This document shows positions 38,289 to 52,072 of a DNA stretch of 64,000 bases, one piece after another (position 1 is the stretch's first letter; every line of letters begins with the position of its first letter). The notes below the pieces were generated by a model. That model did no database searches, was not told the DNA's origin, and saw only the letters and a list, made by a program, of their open reading frames with translations. The stretch is from the NCBI GenBank assembly GCA_963995525.1, contig OZ023213.1, positions 44,217,097 to 44,281,096 of the forward strand. Reading direction: 5' to 3'. Source of the DNA: Escarpia spicata (Eukaryota; Annelida; Polychaeta; Sabellida; Siboglinidae). Made by a program: the position numbers and the translations under genes.

Positions 38289-40237
38289 CAGTGGCGGATT
38301 AAGACATTCGTGTCCCTGGCACTTTCGTGGGCCCTATGTAGATCCAATGGCGGATTCAGAGAGTCTAAGGCAGCGGTATTTAACCTTTTGATAGTACTAC
38401 CACCCCTTGAACGAGCCAACAACACCGTAATTACCCATCCATATTTAAATACCAAACTCGAAAAAAGGACATGTTTCGAAGAACATGTATTTGCTTAATG
38501 GATATATTTATTAGTAAATATAAAATTTGCTACATTTTGGCTTCCCAACCTTTAAATGTGATAAAACGTATGACAAGCAATACTTTATATGTATGGTTGA
38601 AGTTGCAACTTCTTGATAAGATTTGAGATGTGAGGATTTGTCACAGCTGCAGCACATCACCGATCATCAGTAATATCCATTATATGTTGTGTCTTGGTTT
38701 TAATATTGACCCTTGTAGAAATGTCAGCTCTCCACAACAATATATTGGGATGGGGACCGTGAGAGCGCTGTCAGTGTCTTTTGTCAGAAAGTCTTCTTCC
38801 AGTTTCCACTGCTTTCGTCTCGCAAGCCAACGACTATGTCGTCCTCTGTGGAAAATATCACCATCCGCATTCTGCATTCTTCCGACATGCAGTGTTCCAA
38901 ACTTGGCAATTTTCCATGGTTGGCCTCTTCCATGGAAAGTATGTGCGGTATGATATCATCAGCAAACGTACATTGCTCTTCATTTTCCCCAAATGGTGTT
39001 GACAGGTTGAGATTGAGAAACATGGATACCTCATTAGTGTAAACTTGATGTTGGTAAAACTGGGTATGCGAAGGGAGCTGGGAAACGTGCTTTCAACTGT
39101 GAGGATATTCACCATATTCCTTTCGTGTGAGAGGTTCAGCTGATTGATCTAACCAAAATAAGTGCAATGTAACCCAGCTTTATAATACCTGTATGGTCTC
39201 TTTGTTTGACATTGTCACCTGAAATGTTGGTATGCAGCGCTTCTTCCCGTTCCTAATTCGAACACACAATGAATGTCCTCAGATAACAAGCGATCCTCCA
39301 TAAACAAATCATGGACTAGGAGAACACTGAAATCGGCTCCAACTTGTTCACTAGTTCTGAGGTTCGTGGCAGTCCGTGGTGGTAAACACTTCAGAGAACA
39401 GAGTCCTCTTTTACAGAATCGCTTTTGTAAAACAGACGGCTTGATGAGATACTCTCTGATTTTAAGGGAGTTCTTACAATCTTACAATGTATCGTGCTAC
39501 AAGAGCGTTGTCTTGATTAACTAATACTGAACAATTTATATCTTAAAAAGCTAATGTTACCCTCCAAAAATACCCGAATTACCCCCAAGGGGGCAATTAT
39601 CCCCAGGTTAAGTACTGCTGGTCTAAGGGGTCTAAACCCTCCAATTTGACCCCATGGGGCTTGCCAAGAACCTCCAACGAAATTAATATTGGGTGGGCTG
39701 AGCCGGAGCTTCAGCACGACACCGCTGTCGATTCGTGACATCAGAAGACGTAGCTGTTGAAGAATTGTCTCGTTTATAGTAAATTACGTAGTAACACCTA
39801 TATAATGTATATTAAGCATTCAAGCATGTAGGGTGTACATCTGGATTATTTCAAGCTTGCAACACTCATTTGGCCAATAAGGTACAAATAAAACACTTAT
39901 GCAGTAGCTTTCATTAGCCAAATCATATCTTGCTAGTTGGGTTTTGGAAATATCCAGTGTATGAAAATATAGTCGGCTATTTTCGTGTCCCCACCCTTCG
40001 TGGTCCCCTCCCTTCGTGGTCCCCTTCCTTCGTGATCCCCTCCCTTCGTGATCTCCTCCCTTCATTGTCCCCTCCTTTCGTGGACCCCTTCATTTGTGAT
40101 CCCTCTTCGTGGTCTCCTCCGTTCGTGGTCCCCTCCCTTAATTGTCCCCTCCCTTTGTGGTCCCGTCCCTTTGTGGTCCGCTCCTTTCGCTGTCCCTAGG
40201 CACGTGCCTGTAGTGTCTACTGGATAATCCGCCCCTG
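38289..40237. mobile_element. Outer hAT-like element
   Basis: Termini CAGTGGCGGATTA... and ...TAATCCGCCCCTG are inverted repeats (one mismatch in the first 13). They are flanked by TGCGTAGT (38281-38288) and TGCGTAGC (40238-40245), an 8-bp target duplication with one difference. It contains a second element (38371-39620) and a 20-21-bp minisatellite (39983-40196, CTTCGTGGTCCCCTCC units). No transposase of its own is recognised. Confidence 0.8.
38371..39620. mobile_element. Inner hAT element nested in the outer one
   Basis: Termini CAGCGGTATTTAACCT and AGGTTAAGTACTGCTG form a 16-bp inverted repeat with two mismatches, of the CAGNGGTTCTTAACC type common in hAT elements. The 8-bp target duplication GTCTAAGG is perfect (38363-38370 and 39621-39628). 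Short minus-strand frames inside are too degraded to call a transposase. Confidence 0.88.
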
Positions 40238-40245
40238 TGCGTAGC

Positions 40246-42842
40246 AGTTATAAATAGACACACACACAATGGATAGGTCGAGTATAAAATAATAACTATT
40301 TCTTAGTAACAAAACGAATTGCTGCTATATATTGATATTAAATCGAGTTTGTCTGTTCTTCGTCTTTTACATAATAATGTTCTCAGCACTTGAACAAATT
40401 TGCTGAAAGTATTGTGCCCGTCAAATTGCGTTTAACAAACCCAGACCTATGTTCACAAGTTGAGAATGCCCCCGCAAATCTTCAAATTGTCAATAAAACA
40501 TTCACATTGATAACGGCGGCTACTAGCAGTTATTGCGGAGGCACGCGTCCGGACCCACATATACTTTGATGTTGACTGGTTTCCACGCTCCTTACCGCAA
40601 CGCAGGATGGGGTACACCTGTTTCAGCGAACTTCCTGCTAATAATTACTCCCCCAGCTGATTCCGGGTGGAGGAACAGACAGCCTCGCTTTAATGTGATT
40701 TTGGGACATACATACAATAGTACGATGTCCCCTCACAAGTTCACTTGCCAATGTGCATGTTGCCCAGTTGGATTGACTAGGCAAGATATTTACACGGACG
40801 GTGACATTTTGTTGCTAGGCAACAAGATTGGCTGACGAGCGAAAGTTATTTGGAAGGCGTCGACCGTCCCAACAATCGAGCCAAGTCGCCGGCACCTACG
40901 TCCAGTCGTGGCAATATCGGGTTCTAAATAGCCAGTTCTCTCTCTCAAATATATTTCTCAACCCATAGTGTGTCATTGGACAACCTGTGTCAATCCTGCT
41001 TATTCGGGAAACGTTCTTGGTGATCGTAGCTGTGTTCTGCGAGCGCCAAATCGTCCGAGTTCTGTGACGGTGGTGGCGATGATGGCACGTTTTGTGGCCG
41101 ATTGCGTTAGTCTCGTGTGAATATGAAATTATTGTGTTATTGGCATACCAATGGGTCACCAGTATCATTACGTATATTGAGGCACAATTATTAACTCTGT
41201 TTGTTCTCATCCTTGCATCCCTTTAGCCGAATGTGGCCATATATTTTGTCCTCTCTCTCCCTCCCTACCTCCCCTCTCACATGGAACTGCTACCACAAGA
41301 TGGTACTATGTCTAATACATTTAGTAAGACATGCATCCATTCCACTTGTTAGTCCCTAGCACATCCTTAGTACTACTGAATCCTACCAAAAACAATTTAA
41401 TGTGAAAGTTGCTTTGCCTACAAAGACAATTATTTGACTGATTGTATTCCTTTAATCTAATGTATAGACTTGATGTAAAAGTGCGTATTCACTGTAGCCT
41501 TCTTTTGAATTTATTCCCAGTTACAACTACTCATTTATTTAAACTTATTCAATATGTTTGTGTTGTACAAACAGTATTCGAGAATTGTGAATGACACAAA
41601 AACTAACATTTTAATCTGACATCTAAAGCAGCAAGCTTAACAAACGTTCGGGAAGTTACATGTAGTAAAGTCTGTATGTATAGTATAACACTTAAATGTA
41701 GGTCTATGTGATGTTTTATTGAAGACTGTGAACTGTCTCTGGACCATCGGCATGTTGATAAGAATATATCACCATATCATATTTAACAATGCGTGATATT
41801 GCCCCAGTTGTAGTACTCGATAGTATCTCGACTCCTTTATAAATCACTTGGCATACCCTTCAGAAAAATATCACTTCGACGTAAGTTTTTTAAATGGGTA
41901 CATATTATCAAGACACAATTAATTGAGAAAAAAAATGGCTTGTTGAATACGCATTTTCCATTCTTGCCAGTTTGCTTAAGTTCAACGCTATTACAATGAC
42001 GGGTTGCAGCAAATAAAACTGTACATAGTCCGTGATATTCATGATTGTTTTTAGTTTTACCATCATCGTTACCAAGTTGAATAATGTTTAACACGCGTTA
42101 TACTAATTGAGTTTTAATGTTGAGTCAGCATGTTGAGTAAACACTTTGCAACATATTAAAAATGTACTATTTGTTTTAACAGGAGTTTCTTTCAAATATG
42201 TTTTGCTTCATGTACAGCTTATGCGTAATGCACATGTGAACATTTGTAGCAAAAACAGTTAGTAATATAATTATATTGCATGAATTTCTTCGTTACGTGT
42301 TCTTTCTTTCTTTCGCACGCGCGTGTGTGTATGTGAGTGTGTGTATGTGAGTGTACGTATGTGTATTGCATGCTATTATGCCATACGCATATCATCTGGT
42401 GGTTTAATGTTTTGTTTAAACCACAAACGTCTTTTTCGTGTTCATTCTGATGACGTATATGTATTTAATATGTGTTGGCACTGGTTATTGTTAGTGTAAT
42501 ACATTTTTTAAACACTGGTTTAATACTGCACTTTTTCTGAACGAACGAGCAAGTACTAAAACATAATATAGATGGAATCAGGAAACGTAGAGAAAAGCCA
42601 AGTCAGTAGCAACAGAAGAACCAATAATTATTGATGTATCCAGCAAGAAGCCTATATTTGGACAGGAGGCGTCACTGAGCGAGAAAATGGCAGTCTTCAC
42701 TGAAGGTTTTGTCCGCCATTCGGGAGGCAAGCGCATGCGCCTGCGGGACCGCAGCGCGCGATGTTAGCATATCATTCTAATTATTTACGTCGTAAGGAGC
42801 CACTGTTGGCTATGGTTTACGACGGGGTGGGTGCGTATGGTG
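40246..42842. other. Intergenic, no supported gene
   Basis: AT-rich sequence with a GT-rich tract at 42315-42365. Unsupported ORFs only. Confidence 0.4.
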
Positions 42843-42845
42843 TTA

Positions 42846-43250
42846 TTGAGTGTTTGAGCCGCAGGATAGGAGACTGAAATCGTTTATGGTCTCAGCCTGG
42901 ACCTGCGACTCGTTTAGTTTATTCCAGTCTAATATTGTCTTTACAAAGTATGAGTTTTTGAATTGGTCGGTGTGGGATGCAGGTACTATATAGCACCCGG
43001 TGTTATTGGTTGTTAGGTGTTGTACAAAGTTTGAGGATACGTGATCTGGAAAATGTTTGGGTTGGATGCGTCTTTTATTTATTTTTTGTGGCCGAAAGTA
43101 TGTTTCTGCGGAGATGGCTGGGATAGATCCCTCAGCTATTTTGTACATGTATTTGAGTCGTAGATCCCGACGTCTGCTTTGTAGGGTATTGAGTTTTAGG
43201 TATATTAATATGTTTGTCATTGATCCTTCATGTCTGGAGTGGTAGTCGCC
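42846..43250 (-). pseudogene. LINE 3' ORF fragment
   Basis: A minus-strand frame with LQSRRRDLRLKYMYKIAEGS, the YIVPASHTDQFKNSYF block and KTILDWNKLNESQVQAETI. This R-R..L-R-L-x-x-x-Y-K-I...F-x-x-R/K-T-I-x-x-W-N-x-L pattern is the common C-terminus of RT-encoding LINEs. No upstream RT core is present. Confidence 0.7.
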
Positions 43251-44726
43251 GGTAATTGGTAGTCGCCGGTAATAAAAGACAATAAATATTAATATAATAT
43301 ATAATAATTAGTATATAATGTCTTTTATATCATTTTATTCAGTCACCTCATTTCATCAGAATAATCACCAAGCTGTGATGCGTCATATATATAAAATCAA
43401 AGATATTAACGTAATCGTTGAAGTTTTTTACCTATCACAATTTAAAATAATGAAATTTGCAAACAAATCATGTAGAAACGTTGCAATTATTTATTGAGCC
43501 ATCTGAACTTCGTCATGTTTCACCAGAATAATAATCAGGCTTTATACTACTTCTTATATAATTAAAATATTGAAGTTATCGTTGAAAATGTTGGGCAATG
43601 ATAAATGCAAACAACTGCATTTTTTCACGCGTGTGGTCTGGCTTGACGCACCTCCAGAATGGCGGACGAACTGCTTACGTACTTTTCTCGAACAATGTAA
43701 ATAGCTCGCGCTGCACCGTCTTGTATTGATATACGGTCTTTGGTATCAAGTACGTCGCAGTTTGCCTACGTCACAATCGAATTTTTGTGCGTGACCTCCG
43801 TCAGACTTTGTCAACAATGCTGATAACGGTTATATACGTGAATTACATTACTATTGCTGCGCGACATCCCATAGATCATAGCTGTCACTTTAAAAAACCG
43901 TGCCTTATGTTTTTGTCATAAAGAAACATTTGTGACCAGAATTTCAACAAAATATGCAACGCCGGCAACACCAACGCCACGGCAACGGCAACGGAATGTT
44001 CGAAACAACGTGTTTTCTGATGGCTTGATGGAGGTTTTGCTAGGCAACAGATCATGTGATGGATAGGTTAATTGTACCAACAGCAACATAACAAGGTGCA
44101 ATAGTAATATCATAAAACAAAGATCAATACAGAACACGATCAGACCAAGCTGCAAGCAATATCAGAATAACAAGCAACACATGTAAGAAGAGAAGACAAT
44201 AGGCCTACTGCATCAATATCCGCAAAATAAGTCGCACAGTTAATCAATAGCAACATAACATGCCACACTAGTAATAACAGTAGAACAAGCAACATCTGTT
44301 GAAACGTTGAAGTGGATTTTAAATGAATAGCTATATTATATTTTCAATTATTCTTCCAACTTGATGAACATTCTCATTAATCAGCAGTAACGGCAGAGCA
44401 ACCCGCACCGATAGTAGCAAAGGAAGCCGCACTGGTACATACATATAGAACATGTCGCAACACCTGTAGTAAGAGATCGAACACGAAACCGTACCAATTG
44501 TAGCAGAATCAGATCACCAACAGCGACAGAAGTAACTGCACTAGTAGCAACATAAGAACACGCATAATTAGTAGGAGGAGAACAAGTTGCAGTACCTGGT
44601 AATAGTATAAGAACAAATAGAACAGAGCTACCTAAATAAAGTGCGTGATACCGTAGTCTCGTGGATTTAACAACTATTGCGCGCATCAGTTATTATTTTA
44701 GTAGTGGTGCTAATAAGGCGTATTAT
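43251..44726. other. Intergenic, no supported gene
   Basis: GTAGTCGCCGGTAAT is directly repeated at 43243-43274. Otherwise AT-rich without recognised features. Confidence 0.4.
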
Positions 44727-45462
44727 ATAAAAAATAGATAAGCGAACGAAAAATGAACAAATGAAAACACGTCCCAAAAAAAGCTTTTTTGAACGATTGC
44801 TTGTACCATTACGGTTCGTCCGATCCAAACAATCGTGATATCGTTTGAAAGCTTACGATTTCTACTATTGAAATATATAAATGGTTTCCTGATAGTCATT
44901 CCTAAAATAAACTATAAACGGACATACAATGGTGCCGGTTCCGGTGTCTTAGTCACTGCGAACGATGTTGTTTCGTCACCACAGTTCACCAATCTACCGA
45001 TTGAGGCACCACTGTCTGATTTCATAATATAACCTCCACCCACTTCCAAACGGCTGCTAAAATTACGATCAAAGTACAACAGTTTCGTTGCGGTTAAAAA
45101 GTGGGTGGAGCTTAAACTCTATAACATGAAATCAAAAAATGATAAAGTGCGCATGTCTGAACCTATGCAAATAAAGGAAACAGCGCCGCAATCGGAAGAT
45201 TATTGTACTGAGTACCCGCGCCAACATCGTTCGGAACCGTACAGAACACCGAAAACGGCACGATTGTAGGTCCGTTTATAGGTGTTCTGTGATCGGTTAC
45301 CAGGATATATAAATGACGCTAGAATAACAAAAAGTGCACCCTTTCAAATGATACCAAAATCGTCGGGACATGACGAGCCATGAGGGTGCTAGTGACTGTA
45401 AATTTTCATGTTTTGGACGTGTTCAGAGTTGTTCATTTTTCGTTCGCGTATCTATTTTTGAT
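44727..45462. mobile_element. ~735-bp fold-back element
   Basis: The two halves are imperfect reverse complements. The outer ends AAAAATAGATAAGCGAACGA and the complement of 45432-45462 match closely. Inner matches include CTATAAACGGACMTACAATS + GTGCCGKTTYCGGTGT and GCGAACGATGTTG, and AATATATAAATGG against the reverse of CCAGGATATATAAATG. No coding content. Confidence 0.75.
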
Positions 45463-47255
45463 TATATCTATAAGACAATAACCACATATTCTCGCACAGT
45501 AAGATACCAAGCTTAGCCTGGCCAACGGTAATTGTGAAATGTGCATTTTGTACAAGGTTTGATTGTAGTTGTAGACTAGACCAGAGGCAATTAAATATAA
45601 GTTATTATGCAGTGCGATACCCAGTCCTTTGGACTGTTCAGAACGCTTTACCCCTCGTAGACCTTTAAATATATGTTTTATAATGCGCGATATTAAATTG
45701 TCTTGCTCTGTAGGGAATTAGATAGCGCAGCACAGTTGATGCGAATGGTAGGAGGTGACGGAAGGCCAGATCACACAAGTTAGGGTACATAGCTTCAATC
45801 GTTGTCCAGAAAGACTATAATAATCTTAGTGTCGATTTAACTATGGCGCCTGCAATTCCTGGAATCCCAGAAGCTCTGTTTGAGCAGCACTGTTGTCATC
45901 AGATGTAGGTGTCAGTGAGACAATGAATTGATCTGTAAGTAGCCTATATGTCTGACTCGACATTTCATGGAAGTATCTTACGAATTCCTGTTCCAGTGTT
46001 TCCGGGTGCTCCAAATTTGTATTTCGGTTGAGCGCACATAGTCAGTGATAGTCATATAAGGTCGATTCCCACGAAACGTTGACAAATGGTGTTGCTGGGG
46101 GGGGGGGGGCATAAATAAACATATGCGTATAAAGTTGTGTTTTCTCTAGTATGAAAAGAACATTATTGAGGTAATCGGAGAATAAGATTGGGCAAGTTAA
46201 ATCCTCAAATTGAACATTTGACAGCTAATAGAAATAGCAAGTGTTTAAGTTCTGAAACCATACGTCTGCACACAAGTCCATCTACTTGGAAACAGCTACA
46301 ACTATTTCAACTCACATTTACCTGTGAAATATAATTTTCAACGTATGTAAAACACATGTCTGTTTTAAATTCAGTAAGAAATATGTTTCGGACTTCTTTT
46401 TTCATTTTAAGGGGGAGCTTTGAAGTATTTTGCGCTCTCTCAGACTTGATGTTTTATAAAGGTGACTTTCTGTTACATATTACCACTACAAGGGAAATGC
46501 ATGTTTTATCTTTAAATACATTCATGGCAAGGTATACACATTGAACTTTTCAACAGGGTGTACCTTATTGACACTGATTTATAACTATCAATGTGTAGAC
46601 AGTTTAGAATTTGCAGGTGTACATTTTCATATAATATATTTTTCAGTACAATGGAATAGGAATAAATTACTGGCGAGACTATTGGACAACTCTAACTTGT
46701 TTTATGAACGTTTTGGTATATATCCGACAGTCTAAATTGATTATGTTAGTGATATGTAAGTAATTCTGTCCTATTCTTATTTAAAAAACGCCGAAGACGT
46801 ACGGTTTCACGTACCTCCTCTTATAATGTGTATTAACTGTTAAAAGGTCGTGATGTAAGTATTTAAATTAGTTGTACAAAGGTTACAGATACCAAGCGCT
46901 GATGTTACTTCATATACTTTACACAAATATTGAGGTGTGGGATAAGAAACTGTCGGAGTCGTACGGTTTCATGCCTATGTACGGTTTCAGTAGAATAGAG
47001 TATTTTTTATTATTTTACCACTTTTTATTTAAACCTTGTCTACGTACATACCAGAGTTTAAATGTAAAACCATTCCTTTGAGTGTTCCATATATGTATTT
47101 CTCAATCATTCTTATCATTTTATTAATATATTGAACAATAGAACATGAATACAATGTTTCATAACATTATTTATTTAAAGTCTAACCGATCACGTTTGTA
47201 ATTATCGAAAGGTAATTTTAAGAACAATTAATGAAACTGTATGTTCCAAAAGCAC
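45463..47255. other. Intergenic, no supported gene
   Basis: A G11 run lies near 46099. TACGGTTTCA words recur at 46800, 46962 and 46981, and again near 48610 and 48968. No gene recognised. Confidence 0.4.
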
Positions 47256-47640
47256 CACCGCTCTCTCATCCTTCTCTTGAACCACCTCTCTGTCGTCCCT
47301 CTTCCTCACCACCTGTCTCTCGACCATTTCCATCACCACTTGTGTCTCCCCTCTCCCTCACCACCTGTCTCTCAACCCTTTCCACCACCACTTGTGTCTC
47401 CCCTCTCCTCCACCACCTGTCTCTCAACCCTTTCCACCACCACTTGTGTCTCCCCTCTCCCTCACCACCTGTCTCTCAACCCTTTCCACCACCACTTGTG
47501 TCTCCCCTCTCCTCCACCACCTGTCTCTCGACCCTTTCCACCACCATATGTCTGTCACCCCTCTCCTCCACCACCTGCCTCTCTACCCTTTCCATCACCA
47601 CCTATATGTCATCCATCTCCTCCTCCCCCCTCTCCAGCGC
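47256..47640. repeat. Pyrimidine-rich minisatellite
   Basis: Units such as CACCACCTGTCTCTCAACCC + TTTCCACCACCACTTGTGTC + TCCCCTCTCC repeat with a ~50-bp period. All three frames are open (Pro/Ser/Leu), so the ORFs are not genes. Confidence 0.9.
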
Positions 47641-47889
47641 CAGTTGCGTGCTCTCCCAACCAGAACATGTTGGATGGAACACTCCGCCCTTCGTGTAGCA
47701 GGAATCCTTGAAGAAGGACGTACTGCAGATTTTCACGACTGGGCCCAGGTCCACAACAGCACGGGCAGACATTATGCCACGGACTTCTGGAACATTTCAT
47801 GTTTCGATCTCATCCTTGCAGTCCTGGATGATTTCGAGGGTTATCTCCAGGAGGGTCATGGTCGTGTCACTAGCACGAATTTGCGTGGC

Positions 47890-48443
47890 AGAACTCTTAG
47901 CTCGTGGTGATTACTCTTCCAGCCTTCACCTGGTTGTCAGTCTTCCTTTTCATGCCACCACCCTTTCCGTCACAGGGGCCTTTCCTATGGCCAGCCCCCA
48001 GCCAGGTGCACGAAGCTCTAAGACCGAACAGTGATGAACATTTTGCTACTAGTGCACATATTGTTCGGTTCCGGTACGGCGAAGTTGGTGAGTCTGTGAT
48101 GAAGTGCAGAGTCGACAGTTCTGGAAGGATTTCAGTGACTCCCTTCAACAGTGTGAGCAGTGACACTTGTAATTTACACGTAGCTCTTGGTACAAAGCTT
48201 GCCGTCCTGCTTGAAGTGTACCACCATTGGGTTAATGGCCACCTGGGACTTGCCGTAGTACACTGCCGTTATTTCGTCCTCGTATCTGCACATCCAATTT
48301 TCAGCATAGTCCATCTGGACCGTTGCCTCCTTCTTTTCCGCCATGGACTGCTTCAAGATGCGGATCTGGTGATATTGGATGGTCACCCGGTGACAGTGCT
48401 CACGGAACTCGGCCATGCCGGATATGAGTTGATCTGTGTACAA
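47890..48443 (-). pseudogene. Transposon-like ORF fragments (unassigned family)
   Basis: Two minus-strand frames. The first has HCHRVTIQYHQIRILKQSM, VQMDYAENWMCRYEDEITAV and VAINPMVVHF; the next has LHFITDSPTSPYRNRTI and GAGHRKGPCDGKGGGMKR. The D-Y-A-E-N-W and T-D-S-P-T-S-x-Y-R-N segments recur in dispersed copies in invertebrate genomes as I recall, with acidic residues suggestive of an RNase H-like transposase. Frame changes near 48170 show decay. Family not assigned. Confidence 0.45.
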
Positions 48444-48479
48444 CTTGGGTCAGTTTCACTTTCTTGAAGACTCTGCCCT

Positions 48480-51400
48480 AGTGTTCAACATATTGGGCTT
48501 GCCATGTTCGGTACCGAACTTCTGTTTTCGCTTGGCGTCATCTGATTCCCGAAAATAACGATAAATGGGGTGACTGGGCCGATGAACCAACTGGCAGTTA
48601 CAGCCGACGTACGGTTTCGGGAGACGTACGGTTGCAAAGACCCATAAAAGCAAAATAAATCGAAGGGAAATGTATCTACAAATTACAATTTTGTCATATA
48701 GTTACCTTGTTATTTATGACCAATTAATATTTATTACTAATCTACAAATCTCTACTTACAATGCGTATTCAAACTTGCGACATATGGTTTCATAAAAAAC
48801 TTCCCCACATCGGTTTCGTTGCTCAACACAATTTATTAGCCAACACTTTTGGTTTAAAACAACAGATGACCTATGTATCCAGCAGTAGCATCAAGTTGAG
48901 AGTGAAATATGTGTTATTTAATGAACTGTTGTACTGCATTTTCCTATATGAATGACTACAGACGGACGGTTTCAGAAAAGTTCCCCAACATGAAAATAAT
49001 AAGGAACAATCAGGGTTTTGACCTGAAGTTTTAATTTGTTAATCAATAATGCCTGAGACACCAACCTTCATAGCCAAACATTAACTGTATACCTTGCATA
49101 TGTTGTTCGAATAATACAATGCGTTTTAAAGTACTGATGGCATATATTTAACCAAAATTACCCATTTTGGGGGGACAGTACTCAGAGATTCCATGGTACA
49201 TATACAAAAGTAGGGTTCCCCAGAAAGCCCCAACGAAGCCTTCCAACTGGTATATTAAATGAGTTACAGCCCTGAAACCTGTTTGTCAACGTTTCGTGTG
49301 AATCGACCATAAACTCATTGCGTTTTACGCGTGTTCCGTGATTTTCAGCGCTCTTGACTTGATATGTTTGTTTACATTTCAAAAGTAAAATATATGAGCA
49401 AACTGTATATGATGCAACGTTTCTACTAGTTGATATTTCATTCAGCAGAGTTTAGTATCTGCTGGACCCTTCTGAACACCCCCCAGGACCACATCCAGGT
49501 CTAACGAAGGACAGTGCAGACCAGTTTTCGTCATGTTCCCATAACTTGCTCATTATTTATGAGCATGGGACATTTAGATAGTATATATAGTATATTGTAA
49601 GACAGTATATTTTGCCAAAATTGTCAAAAAAATTGTCATCCAGGCAACGGAATGTATGACAAAGTGTGAAATATAAAAGTATTTACGAAGCCTTTTAAGT
49701 TTGATAATTTTATGTGTTTGCTTGTGGATCTGTACGTGTTGATGTTGAAAAGTCGTAAGAATAGCAAGTTACAGCCATTGTTTTTTTGTTTAATTAATTT
49801 AGGTGTTTACAGTGAATTTTATTACTGGTATAACAAGATTGCCATCCAGAAAATTAACTATAGATGGCAGGTGGACAAGGAATCCTTTTGGCTTATCGAG
49901 AGTCCAATACTTTTTTATGTACGTGTATCCCGCCCTTTTAAGGTATGTGTCGATTATATTGTAAAACATATTCACGCTACTAGCACCAACACAATCAGGA
50001 GATAATATGTTGTGAGAATGAGAACGTTCTTATATCTAATCTACACTGCTCCTCTACTAATGTAACTTCATGCCCTCTGGTCCTTCTACCTTTCATAACT
50101 ATTACAAAATATTTCTATATAAGAAAGTATTCACCAGACAGAATCATATGGAGTTTGTGTCACATGTATTTAATGTGAACAAAGACAATTTCCTTGTGTT
50201 GTGTACCTGTTGTATTATTTTGTTATCAGTAAACAGTAAGATACGTTGAGTCAAGCATCATTACATTTATCTGTCAGCATCACATTAACAATGACATTTT
50301 CAAGCAATGGATGTGGAGTTTAATATCATAAGTGTGCTCGATTTGGCGTACAAATAGATGGAATGTTACACGATCCAATGAACAACGACCAGACTACGCT
50401 CAGATGCAGTACCGTAGAAATCAACCCACCAATTGAAAAGAAGCTCGTGCAACACTGGGTACCTGCAAGACGCTAATAACAATGGATCATTGTTTACTAG
50501 CAAAGACTAGCCAGAAATACGTAATCCTCATATGACTTGATAAATGTGGTATCTTTGAGCACCAAATTATTGATGACTAAATTTCAGAGTTATCCAGTTT
50601 CATTTCGTTGAAACTGTGGGAAGATTTCTACTGGCCGCTTTCAGGTAGAAATATAATCTCATGGTTACAAACAAGGTAATGACCATGCGGTCAAGTCGAC
50701 ATGTATGTGCAGTACAATACAATGAAAAGACACAAGACATCTTTGACAGTTTCAGTCGTACCCGGTCATGATGTACCACGGCTTCCAAAATGATGTACCA
50801 CGACATCGCGGAATTTATTTTCGATTTGTTTTATAATATCAAGGAATGCAACACAGGGTACACGCAAGCCACTACTGACATTGGAATAGTGTTTACTGGC
50901 CAGAAATATGTGATCCTCATTTGAATCTTCCAAAGGACCAACAATGCTGTCATAGCACAACTGACACACCCTACCCTCCATCTTCCGGCAAACATAACCA
51001 GCGAATCACTACATTAAATGCCACATTACCCTGCGGATAGTGATATGAATTTGTAAAGTTTTAAAATATACCTTGAGGCATCGTGCTTTATAATGTAAAG
51101 GCTATTCCAGAAAAATAGAGAATCCCCAGGATGTCACTTAAAAAATATTCTAGAGGGGGTTCTCGTGAGAAAATAAAATATGTAGTAGGTAGATAAACTC
51201 GCCAAAAATCATATTTCTAGATGGGACCCATCATCATTTGTTTATGTAGCATACAAAGGAATATAATGGTCAACAGGGTAAATCTATATGCCGTTATGTA
51301 CAGGGGGCAATAGACACTATATCAGTGGACAATGGATGTTCAAACATTCTATTGTAGAAAGAGGGGGAATCTGTCTCTATTTTTTTGGAGTAGCCATAAT

Positions 51401-51829
51401 AGGAGTTGTTTCAAAGTATCACCACTAAGTAATACATGCATAATAAATATTCATCATTTAATCAATTGCAAATCACAGAAAAAGATAATAGTCCATCTTG
51501 CAAATTAACATTTCCACAAAAAATGTCGATACATGACACACCAAAACCCAATTATGATGTATTATTACATGCATATTAAGTATAATCTGCCCACCACCAC
51601 CATCATGCCAAAGAATACTAAAATATATTTACCTAGTACCAATGGTACCTGTAGTAATCAATACAAAAATACAACATTTACTAAAAGGTAATCAGTATAT
51701 ATCTCAGCCATTAGAAATAGTTACCCGATATGGTAGATCTACACTATTAGAAATTAAATCTTGCATTTTGCAATGCAGATTTTTTTATACAATGTGTATC
51801 TGAATGATCTTGTTCAGAAATCAACTTAC
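48480..51829. other. Intergenic or intronic, diverged duplication
   Basis: Mostly AT-rich. A minus-strand frame at 50766-50981 (MEGRVCQLCYDSIVGPLEDS...) might be an exon of the THAP gene; support is weak. A segment near 50480-50535 (TGTTTACTAGC...CAGAAATACGTAATCCTCAT) resembles 50885-50930 (TGTTTACTGGCCAGAAATAT + GTGATCCTCAT), a local duplication. Confidence 0.4.
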
Positions 51830-52072
51830 AGTAATCATCATTGTCATCGGCCTTCTGTTTCTTGCTTGGTCCGGCATCTCTTGGTTTCGGTGATGGTCGT
51901 TTACCATTTACGAGAACAGGTGGGTGAGGCACGCTGAATATTGCTGGAACTGCATTCCTGATCAATTTGTTCCTGGAGGCCACATTCATAAATTGGCCAT
52001 CCTCAAAGTGGGTTGAACACAATCGACAGTTGTTATGTAAATACTCAGGCTTCTTGTCACCATCGTTTGCAC
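51830..52072 (-). CDS. THAP-domain exon
   Basis: An exon between acceptor TTTAACAG| (52073) and donor ACT|GTAAGT. It encodes C-R-L-C-S-T-H-F-E-D-G-Q-F and RNKLIRNAVPAIFSVP, which is the C-terminal half of a THAP (C2CH) zinc finger including its Cys-x2-His and the A-V-P-x-I-F end, then a basic linker (GKRPSPKPRDAGPSKKQK). The first half of the THAP domain would be an upstream exon that I did not find. THAP proteins bind DNA and are either host regulators or P-element-type transposases. Confidence 0.65.

Noticed and set aside
40896..41210. 104-codon minus-strand ORF
   Set aside because: No motif, no splice context and unbiased composition; likely chance.
47231..47698. Three overlapping Pro/Ser-rich ORFs of ~155-170 codons
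   Set aside because: Open frames of a pyrimidine-rich minisatellite with no codon signal or domain.
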